Origin: Tomocerus qinae
Taxonomy: Eukaryota; Arthropoda; Collembola; Entomobryomorpha; Tomoceridae
Length of the DNA stretch: 64,000 nt
Direction: 5' to 3'
NCBI GenBank assembly: GCA_020055645.1
Contig: CM034548.1
Coordinates: forward strand, 28,880,201 to 28,944,200
Shown here: one piece after another, positions 9,184-22,700 of the stretch
Layout of the letters: each line of letters opens with the position of its first letter
How positions within the stretch are numbered: position 1 is the stretch's first letter
The notes under the pieces: model-generated
Told to the model about the DNA's origin: nothing
Seen by the model: the letters and a program-made list of their open reading frames with translations, nothing else
The model's database searches: none
Position numbers and translations under genes: made by a program

Positions 9184-12151
9184 ATGGCAGAGAACGGTAA
9201 CAACATTTCTGAAGTAGATAAGACTCTGTTTGAAGTGTCAGATGACAATGTCGCTACTGCTGAGGTCGCATGTGAAAATACACCTACTTCTAAGGTGTCA
9301 GGGAACGGAGGTGCATTTTCTGAAGCATTAGGTGATAAAAGTAATTCTTCACAAATTTATTTTATTATAATAATATGAAAGTCTAATAACCAATGGTCCT
9401 TAATCATATTTAAGAATTGATAATTTCCTCATTCTTACTGAGTAATTTCTAGTTAAATGTTGGTGGAACCAAATAAATCAATGTTTGTTAAATGATAGAG
9501 TTTTTTACAACTTTCAGTTGGCCGTGTCAATAAAAGTCAAATAATTGTTAATTTAAAATATTATGAAAGAATATACAAAGGGTGCGATGAGAAGTAAAAA
9601 GTGATTTTTCTTACCTTCCCCTGACGGTGGAAATTTTTTTATTGTATTTTGGTACCTTGGACTTGGAGCTACTAGTTTGTATATAATGGTAGAGACCTAT
9701 ACGCGCGCACTTTTTTCTTCTCATCGCACCCTTTGTAGTTAGGCTAGGTACGATTTAAGTTTAGTTGGGTACGAATCTCTCTCTATACTATAATCGTAGA
9801 GTTGATGAAGCAATAAATTTACCTGTCTATATATATTTATATGTCTGTACGTGTGGTAGGGTGACCCCAAATGCAAAATGCGCAAGCGCGTATGTTAACC
9901 ATATTACATAAAGCAATGAAGTCCACTCTAGGTTTATGCAGTGCATGTTACATAAAACAATGAACTATACACTCTGGGTTAATATTGGCTTATTTCGAAA
10001 TTAGCCAAAAAATGTGGACACTGAATTTATTTAGTAATTACTAATAATTCTAATTCTGCCAATTTTTTATGGATGCCCACTTTTCAAACTTTAGTCCCAC
10101 AATGCTGGGAGCTTAGTTTTATATATTTGTACTAACAATCGCTAGTATTTGCAGTTTTTGCCCTAGTTTTTGCCATAAGTTAATTTGGATCACTGCTTTG
10201 GTACCAACGTCTAAAAGTGATACATTTTGTAAACTGCAGGTAACAATAACACCCCTGGTATGTCATCAGAGGATGATAGTTCTGCTAAGGCTTGTAGTGA
10301 CAGTTCGGCTCAGCCAGGGGTAATGAATGATGGGGAGATGCCATCAACATCATTCGGATGTCCTGGTACCAGCCAAAAGAAAGCAGAACAAAACAAACTG
10401 AAGATATTTCCTGAAAATAGGAAATTCTCTTTTACGTAAGATTGGTACTGTTATTTATTTAGATTAGTGAATGACTATATTTTCATTTTTAATTGTTTTG
10501 CAGATGTTATTTGAAGGAAGATCATGGAAATCAGATTTATGGGTGTCAGTTCCACCAGTACCTAGAAGATGGAGAGCCGACGATACTGGCCACTATTGGA
10601 GGCAACTGGGTGTCAATATACGAATGCACTCCCGTTGAAAACATCCGTCATGTGGGCAGGTCCATGACACCGAAGCAGTGTTACAAGGATCCAGATGTTG
10701 GTCAATAATTTAATATTATTTATTAGGATAGGATTTTTAGAGTTTTTACTAAGATTATTAATGAGTTGTTTGGTTTTACTTAGCCCGAGGAAAAATTTTA
10801 CACTTGTGCATGGACAAATAACACTGATGGGGTACCCCTCCTGGCTGCTGCAGGAAAAAAAGGAATAATACGATTATTTTCACCTTCTTTAAAAACATGC
10901 ATCAAAGGTATTTATGCACATGATGGGAGCATAAACGAAATAAAATTTTACCAGCAAAAACAACAGCTGTTGATATCTGCGTCCAAAGTAAGATATAGTA
11001 GTAGATATAATAATTAAAATTATTATATTTTGAGAAGCCTAATGCACAATTTCATAATATTCTAATATGCAGGATAAATCAATCAAGTTGTGGAATATCA
11101 ATACTGAATGTTGCATTGCAATATTCGGTGGAATGGACGGACATCGGGATCAGGTCATCAGTGTCGATGTAGACCCAGCTGGAACTCTGCTAGTGTCATG
11201 TGGGTTGGATCATAGTATTAAATTGTGGAATCTGTATAAACCCGATATTCAAACCGCGATACAAGACTCTGACAAATTTGATAAAAATTCTGGCATGTAA
11301 GTATTGAGATTGATTTTACTAATACTAATATCAAAATATTTTCATAAAAAAGATTGAATGATTGAAATTAGTAATTACAACTGTCAGCCCTTTCAAGACC
11401 GTCTTGCAACTCAGTCCGGTATGCTACACCGATAAAATCCACCACAATTACGTGGATTGTGTTAAGTTTGTCAATGACTGGATTCTTTCTAAAGTAAGTT
11501 GTTTGGTATAATCTGTCCAATGCACATTTTCTTTTCTACTCTTTTAGTGTTAATGATCAACAATGAGTTAATATTGATCCGATATTCTTAGTCTTGCGAA
11601 AATAAAATCCATCTTTGGAAGTTCGGGAATTTAACTCAGAAGACCTGGAAAGAGGCAACATTGTGCTCCTATGATAGGACTAGGACAACGACAACGTAAG
11701 ATCTATTTTTTATTAATTGATCATTCATAAATCTTAAAAGTTAGATTAGAAGTTCAGATAATAAATAGCGACGGAGTTAAGACTACAAAAATAGGTTTTC
11801 AAATGCATTTCTGATCTTAAATTATGATTGTTGTCATAATTTTGATTTAAATTTATTTAATTTAGAATACTCCATACTTTTGAGATGAATGACTGCAAAG
11901 TGTGGTTCATAAGATTTGCTCTGGACATTAAGCCAACCACTATTGCTGTCGGAAATGCGAAAGGGACGATTTTTTTGTATGATCTTAGCGTCGAAACCCG
12001 GCCTGAAAATGAAACGTCCATACTTAGTCACTCAAAATGCAATTCTCCAATTCGACAAATAAGCTTTTCACGGGATGGATCCATTTTGGTAGGAGTCTGT
12101 GATGACTCAACAGTATGGCGGTGGGACATTCGCAAATCCCGTAAAAAATAG
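9184..12151 (+). CDS. eed: Polycomb protein EED / extra sex combs (PRC2 WD40 subunit), 489 aa, eight exons
   Basis: EED/ESC is the WD40 beta-propeller of PRC2, which methylates histone H3 Lys27; EED reads the H3K27me3 mark and activates the methyltransferase. By reading frame and splice sites I join 9184-9340, 10240-10435, 10504-10696, 10784-10987, 11073-11296, 11388-11493, 11592-11695 and 11866-12151 (stop), giving 489 residues against 441 in human EED. The first 118 residues are an acidic, Ser-rich, low-similarity N-terminus, as in the family. Then come hallmark stretches: LKEDHGNQIYGCQF, KFYTCAWT, SASKDKSIKLWN, AIFGGMDGHRDQV, SCGLDHSIKLWN, HHNYVDCVKF, ILSKSCENKIHLWK, and near the end IRQISFSRDGSIL then CDDSTVWRWD. 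The donor of exon 3 (GTTGGT) is weak but is the only one that keeps the frame. Intron 1 holds two mobile elements. Identification is strong; exon 1 is the least certain part. Confidence 0.93.
9576..9735. mobile_element. 160-bp MITE with TA target duplication, in EED intron 1
   Basis: Terminal inverted repeats of about 26 bp start CAAAGGGTGCGATGAGAAG and end with its complement. The element is flanked by TA on both sides (9574-9575, 9736-9737). TA duplication points to the Tc1/mariner group. It is too short to code for a transposase. Confidence 0.8.
9775..10116 (+). mobile_element. Non-autonomous Helitron, family A copy 1, in EED intron 1
   Basis: It starts with TC after an A (TCTCTCTCTATACTATAATCG) and ends near CTTAG after a CCCAC..GCTGGG hairpin. 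It shares its 5' segment (GCAATAAATTTACC, then a CTAT-rich stretch and GTGGTAGGG) and its 3' hairpin with copies at 24093, 24624 and 58241. There is no terminal inversion and no target duplication, as for Helitrons. Its 3' terminus has decayed from CTAG. Confidence 0.65.
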
Positions 12152-15100
12152 GTCGCATCAGAACCTTCAATCAGTTTTCAGTTTTGAATTGTATTTATTT
12201 GTGTTAATATTTGCTTTCAAAACAGAGTATCAGTTAGTGATGATGAAATTCGTTTGTTTTTCTTTGTTACTATGTGTTAGCAACTAGCTACTGTTTCATT
12301 CTCAAACATAGCATGCACACATAATATTAGCATCCCTGCTAATATATTTTTGAAGGAGATGGAAGTAGATAGCATTTTATACTTATGTATATTGCATATG
12401 TCGCCCTTAAGAGATGAAGATATGATAACACAAAGTATCCATACTGATTTGTAATACATGTAACACTAACGATATTTATTCATAAGATCATGAAGCAGTA
12501 TGTGCCAGTAATTGTAACCCACAAGCGGCAAACAAAGCAATTTATGATATTAAATCTAGAATCTTCCAATAGCTACAATGGATTTGGATTATGTATTCAG
12601 AGGATCCAGTACTTGCTGTCTACATTCATTGCGATCTTTGTACTAAGTCTACTTACATTATGATCTTAGAGTTATTGATAGAGAATCAACAAACAACCTT
12701 GTGCTGTGTGAACTTTTATCTGCGACAGTTCAATTGTAATTGTGTCTCGCATCTTATCAGCTTGAAGAATAGGATGCAATACTATATGTTCCTTAAACAT
12801 ATATCGCTTTATATGCACGCGGGCAGTATGTGTGGATCATGATTTATATATATATATATATATACTGCCATTTTTAAAGTTATTGATGTCACATACTGTC
12901 ATATATCAACCTCTATCATATCCTTTACTATTTCTGCATTGGGAGATATTATAAGCCTGTCTGATCAAACATTGTCTACCGATATTATGCTGATCGGCGG
13001 TATCGACGGACACAGAGTATCTCAAATCTCTCGTCTTATCTTAGAGACAGGTCTTATAGCATCGGGCTATTTATATCGGGGTCTTATCGATATTATTGCC
13101 GATTTTCTCAAGATTGGCGCATTTCATATACAATATTTTGGCTTGAATTTTGGGACAGAATTGGGAACTTGGGGACATATACCAGGGTCTTCTGTTCATT
13201 GCAATTTGTAAAGTGCACATTTCAATGCAATTAAATCTATCTAAGCACTTGATTATTGTAGAGTTGGTGTAAAATCTACATACATGCATTTTTGCAGATG
13301 TGAGAGTCTAAAGTTTAATAACCTTAAATTGATGGCAATGTCTTCTTTGTAACTTCCTCTAAGTAAACAATCAATTTCCCAGATAAAATTCATTTGAAAC
13401 CAATGTTAGTTTTATGGAGATATTGATCTACTTATATCTATATGGATAATGAGTTCATGTATTGTGAACTATCTAAAAGTCATAAACAGGAGGATAGAGT
13501 TAATTGACTCGTCGTAAAATCAACGTATTTTCTGTGCCACTAAACTTGCTATAAGTGTGGCTAAGTCAGGGTTCATTGATTCATAAATATATGATTAACT
13601 ATTTACAGCAAATATATACAGGAAATTGATTGTGTTTCAGTTTTTTGACTTCTAAACTTAGATGATATTATTGTCTAAGGGCATTGACAATAGTGGGGTT
13701 ACCGAATCATTGCTGTTCACCTTGTCCTGATTTTAAAAAAGGCAATCGAATCTATTTAACAAAGTAGTACAGTATTCCTGCCATTGTTTGTTTCAACATT
13801 TAATAATCTCCATTTAGATACTTCGCATCTTTCATTGCATCTGAGGTTTCGTCCCATCAAATCAATCTCAGTTTCAGAATGATTTGACCAAAGGATCACA
13901 AATCTTAGATCAAATATTAAACAACTATTTGATCTAACTATATGTAATGTCTCCAGGGCGTAAAGCCAACTACAAGCTCATTTGCTACCTCCCATGGCCA
14001 TGTAATGTAAAATTGTAGCCGGGCAGTTACAAGATCGTTGCTTATAGGTTAAAATGTCTCAAGCCGTAGTCTTATTAACAGTGTGGGTATGTAATGTACA
14101 TCTCTGTGTACTTACCAGACACTATTTGCATTTTGCAATGATGTTTTTACATGGTTAGTCCTTATAGCAAATATACAGCTAAATAAAATCTCACATTGGC
14201 ATAATATGTATGTAGTACTATAGCATAGTATAATACCTAGTATTAGTTATTCCTACTTGATATCTACTACTGTATTATTTGTACTACCACAAAGTAGGCA
14301 GACGACATCTCATTCTCACTGCTCACCAGAAGACCTTATTTATATATAGTATCTGGATAGTTAGATACAGTGCATTGGGTATGGGTGGGTACTATAGTAA
14401 GGGGAAATACATTAATTGGTATGGAAAATGTGTATATGTGGTATGAGAGTCATGGGAATAGTGAAGTAACTTAGGACAATAATCGAAGCTAAATGGAAAT
14501 ACCTGCCAACTCACACCGGAAAAAGATTTTCACGGAAAGCAACAAAATTTCCCTACAAAAGTAACTATAAAAGTTCAGTATGCATTGGTCTGTAGATATA
14601 GTTTTTGATAGAGCTCTCGGTACCCTAAGTCTCACCATCCTGAAACGTTATCTTACCGATTGCCCCTATCCAAGTTTTTAGGCAGTTTATATCAAGGAGG
14701 TATTAGGGGTTTGGATATCATATTTAGGGATGAAGATATGTCCTATCGGGGGAAGGATTGATGCAACGACTTAGAAATTCTGTCTCAGCAAGTTAAAATT
14801 CAAAGTTACAAGTATATGAATTCATTTCTTCCAAGAAAGGGAAATGTGAGCTGAATAATTGATGGACTGAGGTTTCTATTTTGTATTGCCTCCCTCGAAA
14901 ATTCTTCTGGGAAGAAAATAAAGTCAATAATTTCACCTAACGAAATATTGAATGTATCTACATTATTCTGCTTAAAAATCAAGAAAATGTATGTCCCGAG
15001 GAAATTGGGGTTAAAGAATTCCAGTAAAATTTTCAATGACTTTGAAGAAATGGTAAAGATTCCAACAAAAGATTTAGGCAGCACTGTGCTGTGCGGAAAA

Positions 15101-17255
15101 AGCAAATTAAAGATGCGATTTTCTAATGCCGATTAGTGTAGTCCTAACAGTTCTAACTGTACAAAAAGTAGTTTTCACAGGAGACAATACTTATAAGCTT
15201 AACTTATCAATTACTCGAGTGTCTTTCTCTTTTAGAGGAAAAAACTTTCACCGTAACGTTTCGTTGTTGGTTTTGTAATGTAATATAAGTAGTAATGTAC
15301 AGAATATACACAATTTATCTGAAGAGTTTTAGTAACCTTCAAATGATCTAGATCTAGCACAAACATCTTTGTGAATAATAAAGGCATTTCAAAGGGTCCA
15401 CAACACGTTATACTCTTTGAGACTTCTAATAAGACTGATCTCATATAATAATAGCATACGAGAAAATGATTACAATTAAATTAACGAGTCAAGACACCTT
15501 TCGTCAATTATTATTTTACTTTCTCTTTAAGCATTTCTAAGCTTGTACATGCAGGTAGATGTAAATGTAAATTTGTATTTTAATAAATAAACCTTCCCAT
15601 TTTCCGTACCATTATAAGGTACAACGGACAGTCGTTGTACTTATTTGGGTAATCTGGAGTTAAAGTTCCGTTAAAATGCTATATGTTTCTACCTAGGATT
15701 AGTTCTATATTTATGTAACCAAAAGCCAAGACGCTTACCATTCTAATCCTCATTGTACCTTCCTAAAGTCCCGTTAATCCCTAAAAATCAATATTACCTA
15801 ACTTCCCTAAAACATTATCTAACCTAATGAGGATCAATGAGATGCACGCAGCATTCGGCCTTAAGAGCCCATGTAACATGTATTCACTGTTTTATTCCCC
15901 TAAAATTAAATATTAGTTAGGGCTTTCATCCCATTATTTCAAAAGCCAAGGTAGCTCAAATAAAAGGCCTTCAAGCCCCTCTGTCTGGATGAGTACGTCC
16001 TGTAAGTTCCTATCGCCAACACTGTGGATTTGCTTTTGTCGCCTGTAATATCGTTCGATACTTGATCGGCCGTATTTCTTGAGATTGCTCTGCAGTGGTA
16101 GTTATTTAGTAGTCATTTAGTTAATTGCAATTAGTATTATTTATTAGTGGTAGTAAGTAAGAGTCAATTTTTTATGATATTATTGTCAAAGTTCCTCAAT
16201 GGTCAATATTTTTCGTTATTTTTGCCTCACCCTGTACCTACCTGTGATTGAGTGCTCCTTCGTCACCTTGCAATTTTCCTTGTGTGCGTGTGTAGTAGTT
16301 CTTTGCCTTCTTCGATACTTTGCGCTACTGTTAATGTTAGTACGCTACACCGCCAACTTGCATTGCACCGCCATCCATACATTACACGTACACCATCCTC
16401 CTAGCCCTGTGCTCCTTTGTTCCATTTTCATTATTATTGTTTTGTCGTAGATTTTTGCAATATTATTTCGTATTTAATAATTAGTACTGCCATACAATTT
16501 TGAAGTTGAAAAACCAAGTGGTACATTGTCATCGTTTTACAGCTGTAAGTATGAAAATATTTAATTTTCTGGAATTTGGGAATTTAACCTTAACAGTTTT
16601 TCAACTTGCAAGCAGTCAATTTGTTAATTTCATTCCTTAATACCAGAAAATTTACGGTAGTTCGTACTAATATTGTCTGTTGTTAATATTATTATTAATA
16701 TTGATGATGTTCGTTATTTTCCATACCAAATTCTGCCATACATTTATTCAATTTCTGTCAATATGTGCCTTTTCATTTCAATACCCAATATGAGTTTGAG
16801 GAAGTACATTTTAGAAACACTAAGTACTAAGTATACTACGTATATATAAATGCTACTTATGAACTGCATACTGCAGTATATACCAATGGGCTGCGTGCTC
16901 TGTATTTAAAGGCCCTTTGAGTTGCTTCCCTAATTCTTACCCCCAATAAATTTCCAGGGAATTTTGCAAAATACAGCGTATCAATAGGGAAGTACCTAAG
17001 AGACATTCTTAGATGTTCTAGATTGACATACTTGTTCAACGTATTTATTTGATAGCGACTCAATGCACAATACACATTAATGATTAAGTAATATACACCA
17101 AATGTATACATAGTACATTATGAATTAACGCAATAATAGATATGTACATGTAAACAGCAGTAAGTTGGCACACTTCTCATTTTATGACATATCTAGAGCA
17201 TTGTTTTGCATTCTACCGTAGTAAACCGGCCACCCGATCACCCTTCTTTCGGGAC
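12152..17255. other. Intergenic, no gene recognised
   Basis: This includes the unseen 3' untranslated region of the EED gene. A (TA)n microsatellite lies at about 12845-12864. The longest frames (about 90 codons) show no similarity I know and mostly lack an ATG. A frame at 14855-15136 is Lys-rich and ends in a stop but has no supporting start or splice context. Confidence 0.5.
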
Positions 17256-17497
17256 TATAAAACGGGCGTTCCAGTCGAAAGAATTTAGTCCGAAACTTTG
17301 GTCTTCAAATCACCTTTCTGACAACTATCAAGTCTCCAGCCTCTACTGAATTCAGTTTCTCCAATAGAGCAGAACAACTGGTCGTGGTGAACATCTAAAC
17401 TACAATATTTTCAAAATAGTACACTCAGTACACTTTCTCTACTTTACCAGTGCAACTTTTATTCTCCTCTTTTGCGATCTAGAACAATTATAGAAAG
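17256..17497 (+). promoter_or_regulatory. TATA promoter and non-coding first exon of four-TM gene 1
   Basis: TATAAAA lies at 17256-17262. An initiator-like TTTAGTCC places the start near 17287, 31 bases downstream of the TATA start. The first exon would run to a strong donor, AAAG|GTAAGT, at 17497/17498. The intron ends at CAG 17651-17653, and the second exon carries the ATG. The exon is non-coding. Confidence 0.6.
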
Positions 17498-17744
17498 GTA
17501 AGTAGATAAAGCAATGGCTTTCCCCATTCGATTCTCGATCAACCACAATGGAACTTTCTGAAGATGATATAATTAATTAGGTCATTAAAATCCATTTAAA
17601 TAGCGCTGTTTGTTAAGATATAATTCATTGTACTTCATATTTCTTCCTAACAGAGTTACAATCTCGAGAGCGACAGCTTGAGCATCGAAAAGAAATAAAT
17701 ACATCAAGTTTAAAATCGTAATCCTTCATCGTCAACTTTCTAAA

Positions 17745-18697
17745 ATGTACCCTACTTCCGAAAATATCCGCAAGTTCTGGAATGTAATCGTTACGATCGT
17801 AGCTACTATTCAGTTGGTGAGTAAATATTTTCTTAAGTAAATCTCAAGAAATACTTATGAAAAGTAGCAATTGTTTCTGTGTAATGATGAAGTGGCATAT
17901 TATATGTATTGTAAAAATGTGACAATAATAAATTTTGTATGTTCTATTTCAGGGATTTGTTGGCTACATGTGGATTACCTACCGCGGATGCACCATTCAA
18001 CCACTGCCCGGTTTTAAGGTAAGCCATTAAAAATATTTTACCTTTTTCCTGTGCATTCAGAGAGATCTAGTTCTGTTCTGATTTATAAGCACGCATTTGG
18101 AATGCATACGTAATACATTTTTATTGGCTTATAGACGGACGGGGTGTGGTGGGATAAAGGGGGGCAAATGATATCTGGGACCGGATTGTTGTTGACGATT
18201 TCACTTTTTTATATGACCTTATCTACGTACCTGGCAACTTTATCGGTAAGTCCTCACTTTTTGAAATGATCCTAACCCAGTCTTATATACAAAATGAAAT
18301 ATTTTGATGGGAGTTGTATTTATTTATCTAGAAACGAGATGATTATATGATAATCTCATTCGCCACCAATACGGTCCTGTCACTTTTCGGTGTGATCATC
18401 TTTATCCTCCTGGGTATCCTTCAAATGCCTTCCTTTGATGTGGTCTGCGTCGGGGGTGACAAAAAAGACTTTCTGCACGACGTACTGATTGCAATAAGTA
18501 TATTTATTGTTTACTGGACCTTCATTCTAAACCAGATGTACCTTTTCTTCGAAGAACGCGAAAAGGTACTGTATGAGCTCGAAATTAAAAAAATGCAAGA
18601 AGCTGACACCGTGATAACCATGGACAATGTTGCCTTCGTCGACGACGAAAAGAAGTCCCAAGTCGAGCCACCTTCCGATGTTCTAATGGTAGTGTAA
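17745..18697 (+). CDS. Four-transmembrane protein of unknown function, copy 1 (204 aa)
   Basis: Coding exons are 17745-17816, 17953-18018, 18135-18245 and 18332-18697 (stop), all joined in phase 0 with clean GT..AG sites. The 204-residue product has four hydrophobic segments (about residues 10-33, 61-83, 88-115, 130-156) and a charged C-terminal tail of about 48 residues, so both ends are probably cytoplasmic. Cys37 (in RGCTI) and Cys122 fall in the two loops between membrane segments 1-2 and 3-4 and could form a disulfide. The layout resembles tetraspan proteins such as the MARVEL or claudin type, but I recognise no diagnostic motif. A promoter and 5' exon precede it; AATAAA at 18890-18895 is a plausible poly(A) signal. 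It is paralogous to the gene at 21794. Confidence 0.8.
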
Positions 18698-18889
18698 TTG
18701 TATTTTCTCTCTGTCTTCTCTGTATTTACATTCTTGTTGCTCGATATTTAGCAACTAATGATGAACATAATAATTAAAACCAAGTATATATTTTTAAGCA
18801 CAATATAGGAAAGTAAACCTGTAATCCTTTATTCTCATTCTCCTTCAAAATCTTTGTACATAATAATATTCTCATTAGGTGAACAACAA

Positions 18890-18895
18890 AATAAA
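18890..18895 (+). terminator. Candidate poly(A) signal of four-TM gene 1
   Basis: AATAAA lies 193 bases after the stop codon, in AT-rich sequence. No cleavage site is visible from sequence alone. Confidence 0.4.
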
Positions 18896-21793
18896 AACAT
18901 CGATGATATGATGTGATTATATATATCGTTTCTATCATTTATTAATAAATTAGTAGCACTGGCAAAAGGCCTGAACTTGTTGGCTAATTAAATATCATTA
19001 AAAATAATGACAGAATATGTAGTATAGTAATTGACAGGATTTTCTAACATCTTTGATTTCTGAGAAGTGCACATAGTACTACGAGGTAGTCAGTATTGGA
19101 GCCGGAAGTGTTAGGACAGAACTTAATGCATGGAAGGGGTCATTATACATTAGTACAAGCAAATTGTTACATTTCGGCAATAAATAGGAACTAAAGACTG
19201 AAGACAAGCAACAGGTTGCAAGTAGAATCCCGGCGCAACGCATTACGCGTATCACTCATGTGAATAAGTATGATGTTGATAAATACATATATTGCATAAA
19301 TCTGCATTCCAGCTATATGCAAATACATTCTATAATATAATCGCACTAATACCTGACTATCTATGTCTTGGTAGGAGAGCCTAGGAAACCTGCATATATT
19401 ACGTAACGTAAAACCCCCTCTCGCAAGTATAGCGCAAGTGCTAGCTGTAACTCTTTTGGACATCGCTTCCTCCGATCAACTATCAACGTAATATATGCAT
19501 GTTCCTTGAGAGCACAAAAGCAAAATGCGCATGCCCCTCCCTCCAAACCAACGAATTGAATTGTTTCATATTATTATAACATCAGAACAATAATACGAAT
19601 TCACATAAGATGATTATTGGTGATTGAATGGAAATAATTAGCTAAAGAAGACAATTCGTTTTCCAAAATCCCGGGATCATATTTTTTGATTTTAAAGAGG
19701 AACATTCTGGGGTGTTTAACAAAAATAATCTTTTATTATTCCCCATTTGAACCGGAATTGTTTTTATTACTTAGATGGGTGGCCTGCTTAATTTCTCTTG
19801 AGTGCCAGGTTCGCCCCTTAGCTGGGTTCAACTAGTATGCAATACATTTCTTTCTCGATTCATTTCATTTTAAAATGCGAAATAGTGCTTGAAAGTTAGA
19901 AATTTATCCCTCATATTGGCTACTATAATAGGTTGGCATACTTACGCTGCAAGGATGTAATTTTGTAAATAGCACAACCTTAAACATTGTAAACATCAAA
20001 TCTAATTTCACAAACGTCTATTGTGATGAATCGATAAATTGGAAAGCTTGCCCTGATAGTACCAATACCAATATTAATTAGAGAATAAAAAAACATACAG
20101 AAAATATGATCAAATAGGTCATTATCGTACAATCGTACACTTTAATGTCAACCAAATCACAATTACTCAGGTACTTCTCCAAACGTTTCTTTATGACATG
20201 TGCACACAAAAGTCACTGATGGCTCCAGTTTTTTCATATTTTCTATCAACTTGAACCAAAGCTTTCAAAGAATAAAGAAGCAGATGCCGTTCATGCCATT
20301 TTATCATATTTAGAAATCGTAAGTCAGAAATTATAATTTGTCTCAGGGATTAGCGTATACTGTATATACAGTAGTCCCGACTATATCCCTGTGTGGCAGT
20401 ATATTATTTCAATTCCACAGTACTACATTTTATGTCTCGAATGGCGATTAACTTAAACATAAATAGTTTTGTTATGGGTTGCTCAACAGTGTGCTTAAAC
20501 ATAGCTAAACATTTTCAGATCCATTTCTTTGGATAGCAGGATACGCTAATTATATTGAAAGCCTTATCAATGTTTGTTGTCTTTGTCATACAAACTACCG
20601 CACTCTCTCTCTGCATATTATACATACTATACACATCTTAGTACTCTGGATCTGGACCCTGGATCCCCTTAATAAAGCCTCTAACTTCTGAACAATTGAT
20701 CTGAAGTCCGTCCAAGCACTGTAGATATGATCCAATGAGTTCTTATACTTTCTCTCTCCTCCAAAGATGATCTATGTTGGCGTTTAGAGACCATAGCAGA
20801 ATGCTTATCTTCAGTTAGGCTTAAATGGGAGTATTTAAAGCTCAAAAATGTAATTTTATTATGATGGTGGGCATATGGATTGAGATATGTTGCAGTTGCA
20901 GTATTAACATCCTTAAAGACATCTCATTCGTAGTAATCGTCTAATTCTGTTGAAAGGAGGTCTTTATTTCATCATTTTCTAGATTGGGACAGAAAACACG
21001 GGCATATCATATTGTGCTGATTTGTCAGTCTGATGACAGTCATACAGAAAAGTCAAGGATTAGGTCCACTACGGATACTCTGAGTACTCTCTTTGTCTTT
21101 ATTAGCAGTTTTCTCGCTGATTGTGCACAAAGTCAAACTGTCACCTTTTCGTTACAAGGCAAGGCAATACGGTCATAAAATAAATTTATCATTTGTTGAG
21201 GTGGTGCATGCATTGTGTAGTTGTATTTACATGATATATGAACACGACTCAAATGCGTAATATGACCTAACTTCCACGTCACATCTACAAGAAGGCATGC
21301 TGCAACGGTGGTTGTTGTGGCATGGAACTGTCCCGGAGTGTTGTATTAAGAGCATTCTGACAGCCTTTTTTAAAATCTCAACCTAAAAACATTTCCTTGA
21401 CGCATTTAAAAGAATGGAAATATTATAAATCAAATAGTACATATGAGTATGTTAAAATATACTACTGTAAAGTTAGCTGGAGTGAACTCTTCCATTACAG
21501 GCATTTGCAATCATCAATTGCTTCGGGTTTGATGCGTCACTGTACAGGAACTGAGAGTTACACGTATTGTATTACATGAAAATCGGTTTATTCTAGCCTC
21601 ACCGAAGCTGCAAGTAAGATACAATTATTATCAGCAAAGTTTTGAGCTCTCCAGAAGCTAAAGAGTCCACTGCTTCATTTTACAAATAAATCCAGTAAGA
21701 AATGTCATTTATCACTTTTTTAAACAGAAAATACTTTCAGGATCAAATTAATTGCATAATTCACTTTTTGTAATTTTTATGTAAGGACGCAAA
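18896..21793. other. Intergenic, fragments of repeats only
   Basis: Pieces resembling Helitron family A lie at about 19349-19400 (CTATGTCTTGGTAGGAGAGCC) and 19505-19560 (AAGCAAAATGCGCATGCCCC). A Helitron-like 3' end lies at 19754-19835. ACTGTATATACAGT near 20357 is a 14-bp palindrome. I see no gene. Confidence 0.5.
19754..19835 (+). mobile_element. Helitron-like 3' end, family C copy 1
   Basis: About 80 bp match 55362-55440. Both end GGTTCG..CCCTT.GCTGGGTTC(AA) and then CTAG followed by T, with a short CCC/GGG hairpin before the CTAG. This is the Helitron 3' signature. The 5' end was not found. Confidence 0.5.
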
Positions 21794-22621
21794 ATGAATT
21801 CTTGGCCATTCTTAAGTCTCTCTTCAGCATTTACCGCTGCATCACAGTTGGTAAGTATCATTATTTGTAATTACAAGCTATAGTTAAAGGATTTAGTAAG
21901 TGTATTATTGTTATCTAGATGTATTTCGGCTACTTGCACTTTACCTATGCCTCCTGCACCATTGAAGAATACATAACTGCAGCTGAGCACCTCAGTTATT
22001 TAGCGGTAATCAACATTTTTCTGTGTAAACATATCAAAATCCCAATGTAAACTCATTTAAAATCTAATTTTATTAATTTCTTCATCAAAAGCGTTCAGGC
22101 TGTGGAGACACTTACTATCAATTAGCAGCAGAAGGAGCTAATCTCATGGTGGCTATAGTCTTCTCCATCAAGTTTACATTAGCATCACTCGTGGCTTTGT
22201 CTCTGCTCTCTATTGCGGCCAACATCTCGGTAAATTCGATACTCATAATATAAACACGTTCGCAAGTCTAAAGGAAATGATAAACATAACAAACCTATTG
22301 TAATCCATTTATAATTAAAATTTTAATTTGCAGAAGAATACTTTTTGTATGAAATTCATCTTGGTGGCTACAGGAATGCTTGCACTTCACAACATAGGCA
22401 TCGCTGTCTTTGCGTATGCCAACAACTTGGAGCTCTCTGATTTTAACTGTGGCAAATCCCCCAATTGTGGCCTTTTCTTTGAATTCATTATTGGAACCGA
22501 AATAATTTTATTCAATCTCCATTGCCTATATTTGCAATTATACGTACTCAGAAGAGATGATGAACGGATTCAATTTATTCCATTGCAAATACCACGACCA
22601 CCACCCCCACCTGCTGCTTAA
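21794..22621 (+). CDS. Four-transmembrane protein of unknown function, copy 2 (189 aa)
   Basis: Exons 21794-21850, 21919-22005, 22092-22229 and 22334-22621 (stop) join in phase 0. Intron positions match copy 1 exactly: after QL in membrane segment 1, before the second segment's loop, and after the second segment. Shared residues include the motif Y-x-x-C-T-I after segment 1. The 189-residue product has four hydrophobic segments (about 10-30, 66-94, 100-123, 141-166) and a short tail ending in proline-rich PRPPPPPAA. Loop cysteines are C32 and C52 in the first loop and C133 and C139 in the second, more than in copy 1. AATAAA at 22695-22700 is a good poly(A) signal. Function unknown; the pair clearly arose by tandem duplication. 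Confidence 0.8.
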
Positions 22622-22694
22622 TTATTCTAAGCGAATACCTCTACAGACAAACCAAACTTTACATTTCCAATATTATAAATTACTTACTCTACTC

Positions 22695-22700
22695 AATAAA
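22695..22700 (+). terminator. Candidate poly(A) signal of four-TM gene 2
   Basis: AATAAA lies 74 bases after the stop codon, at a typical distance. Confidence 0.5.

Noticed and set aside
14855-15136. A Lys-rich frame as a small gene
   Set aside because: It has no ATG at a sensible place, no splice or promoter context, and no known similarity.
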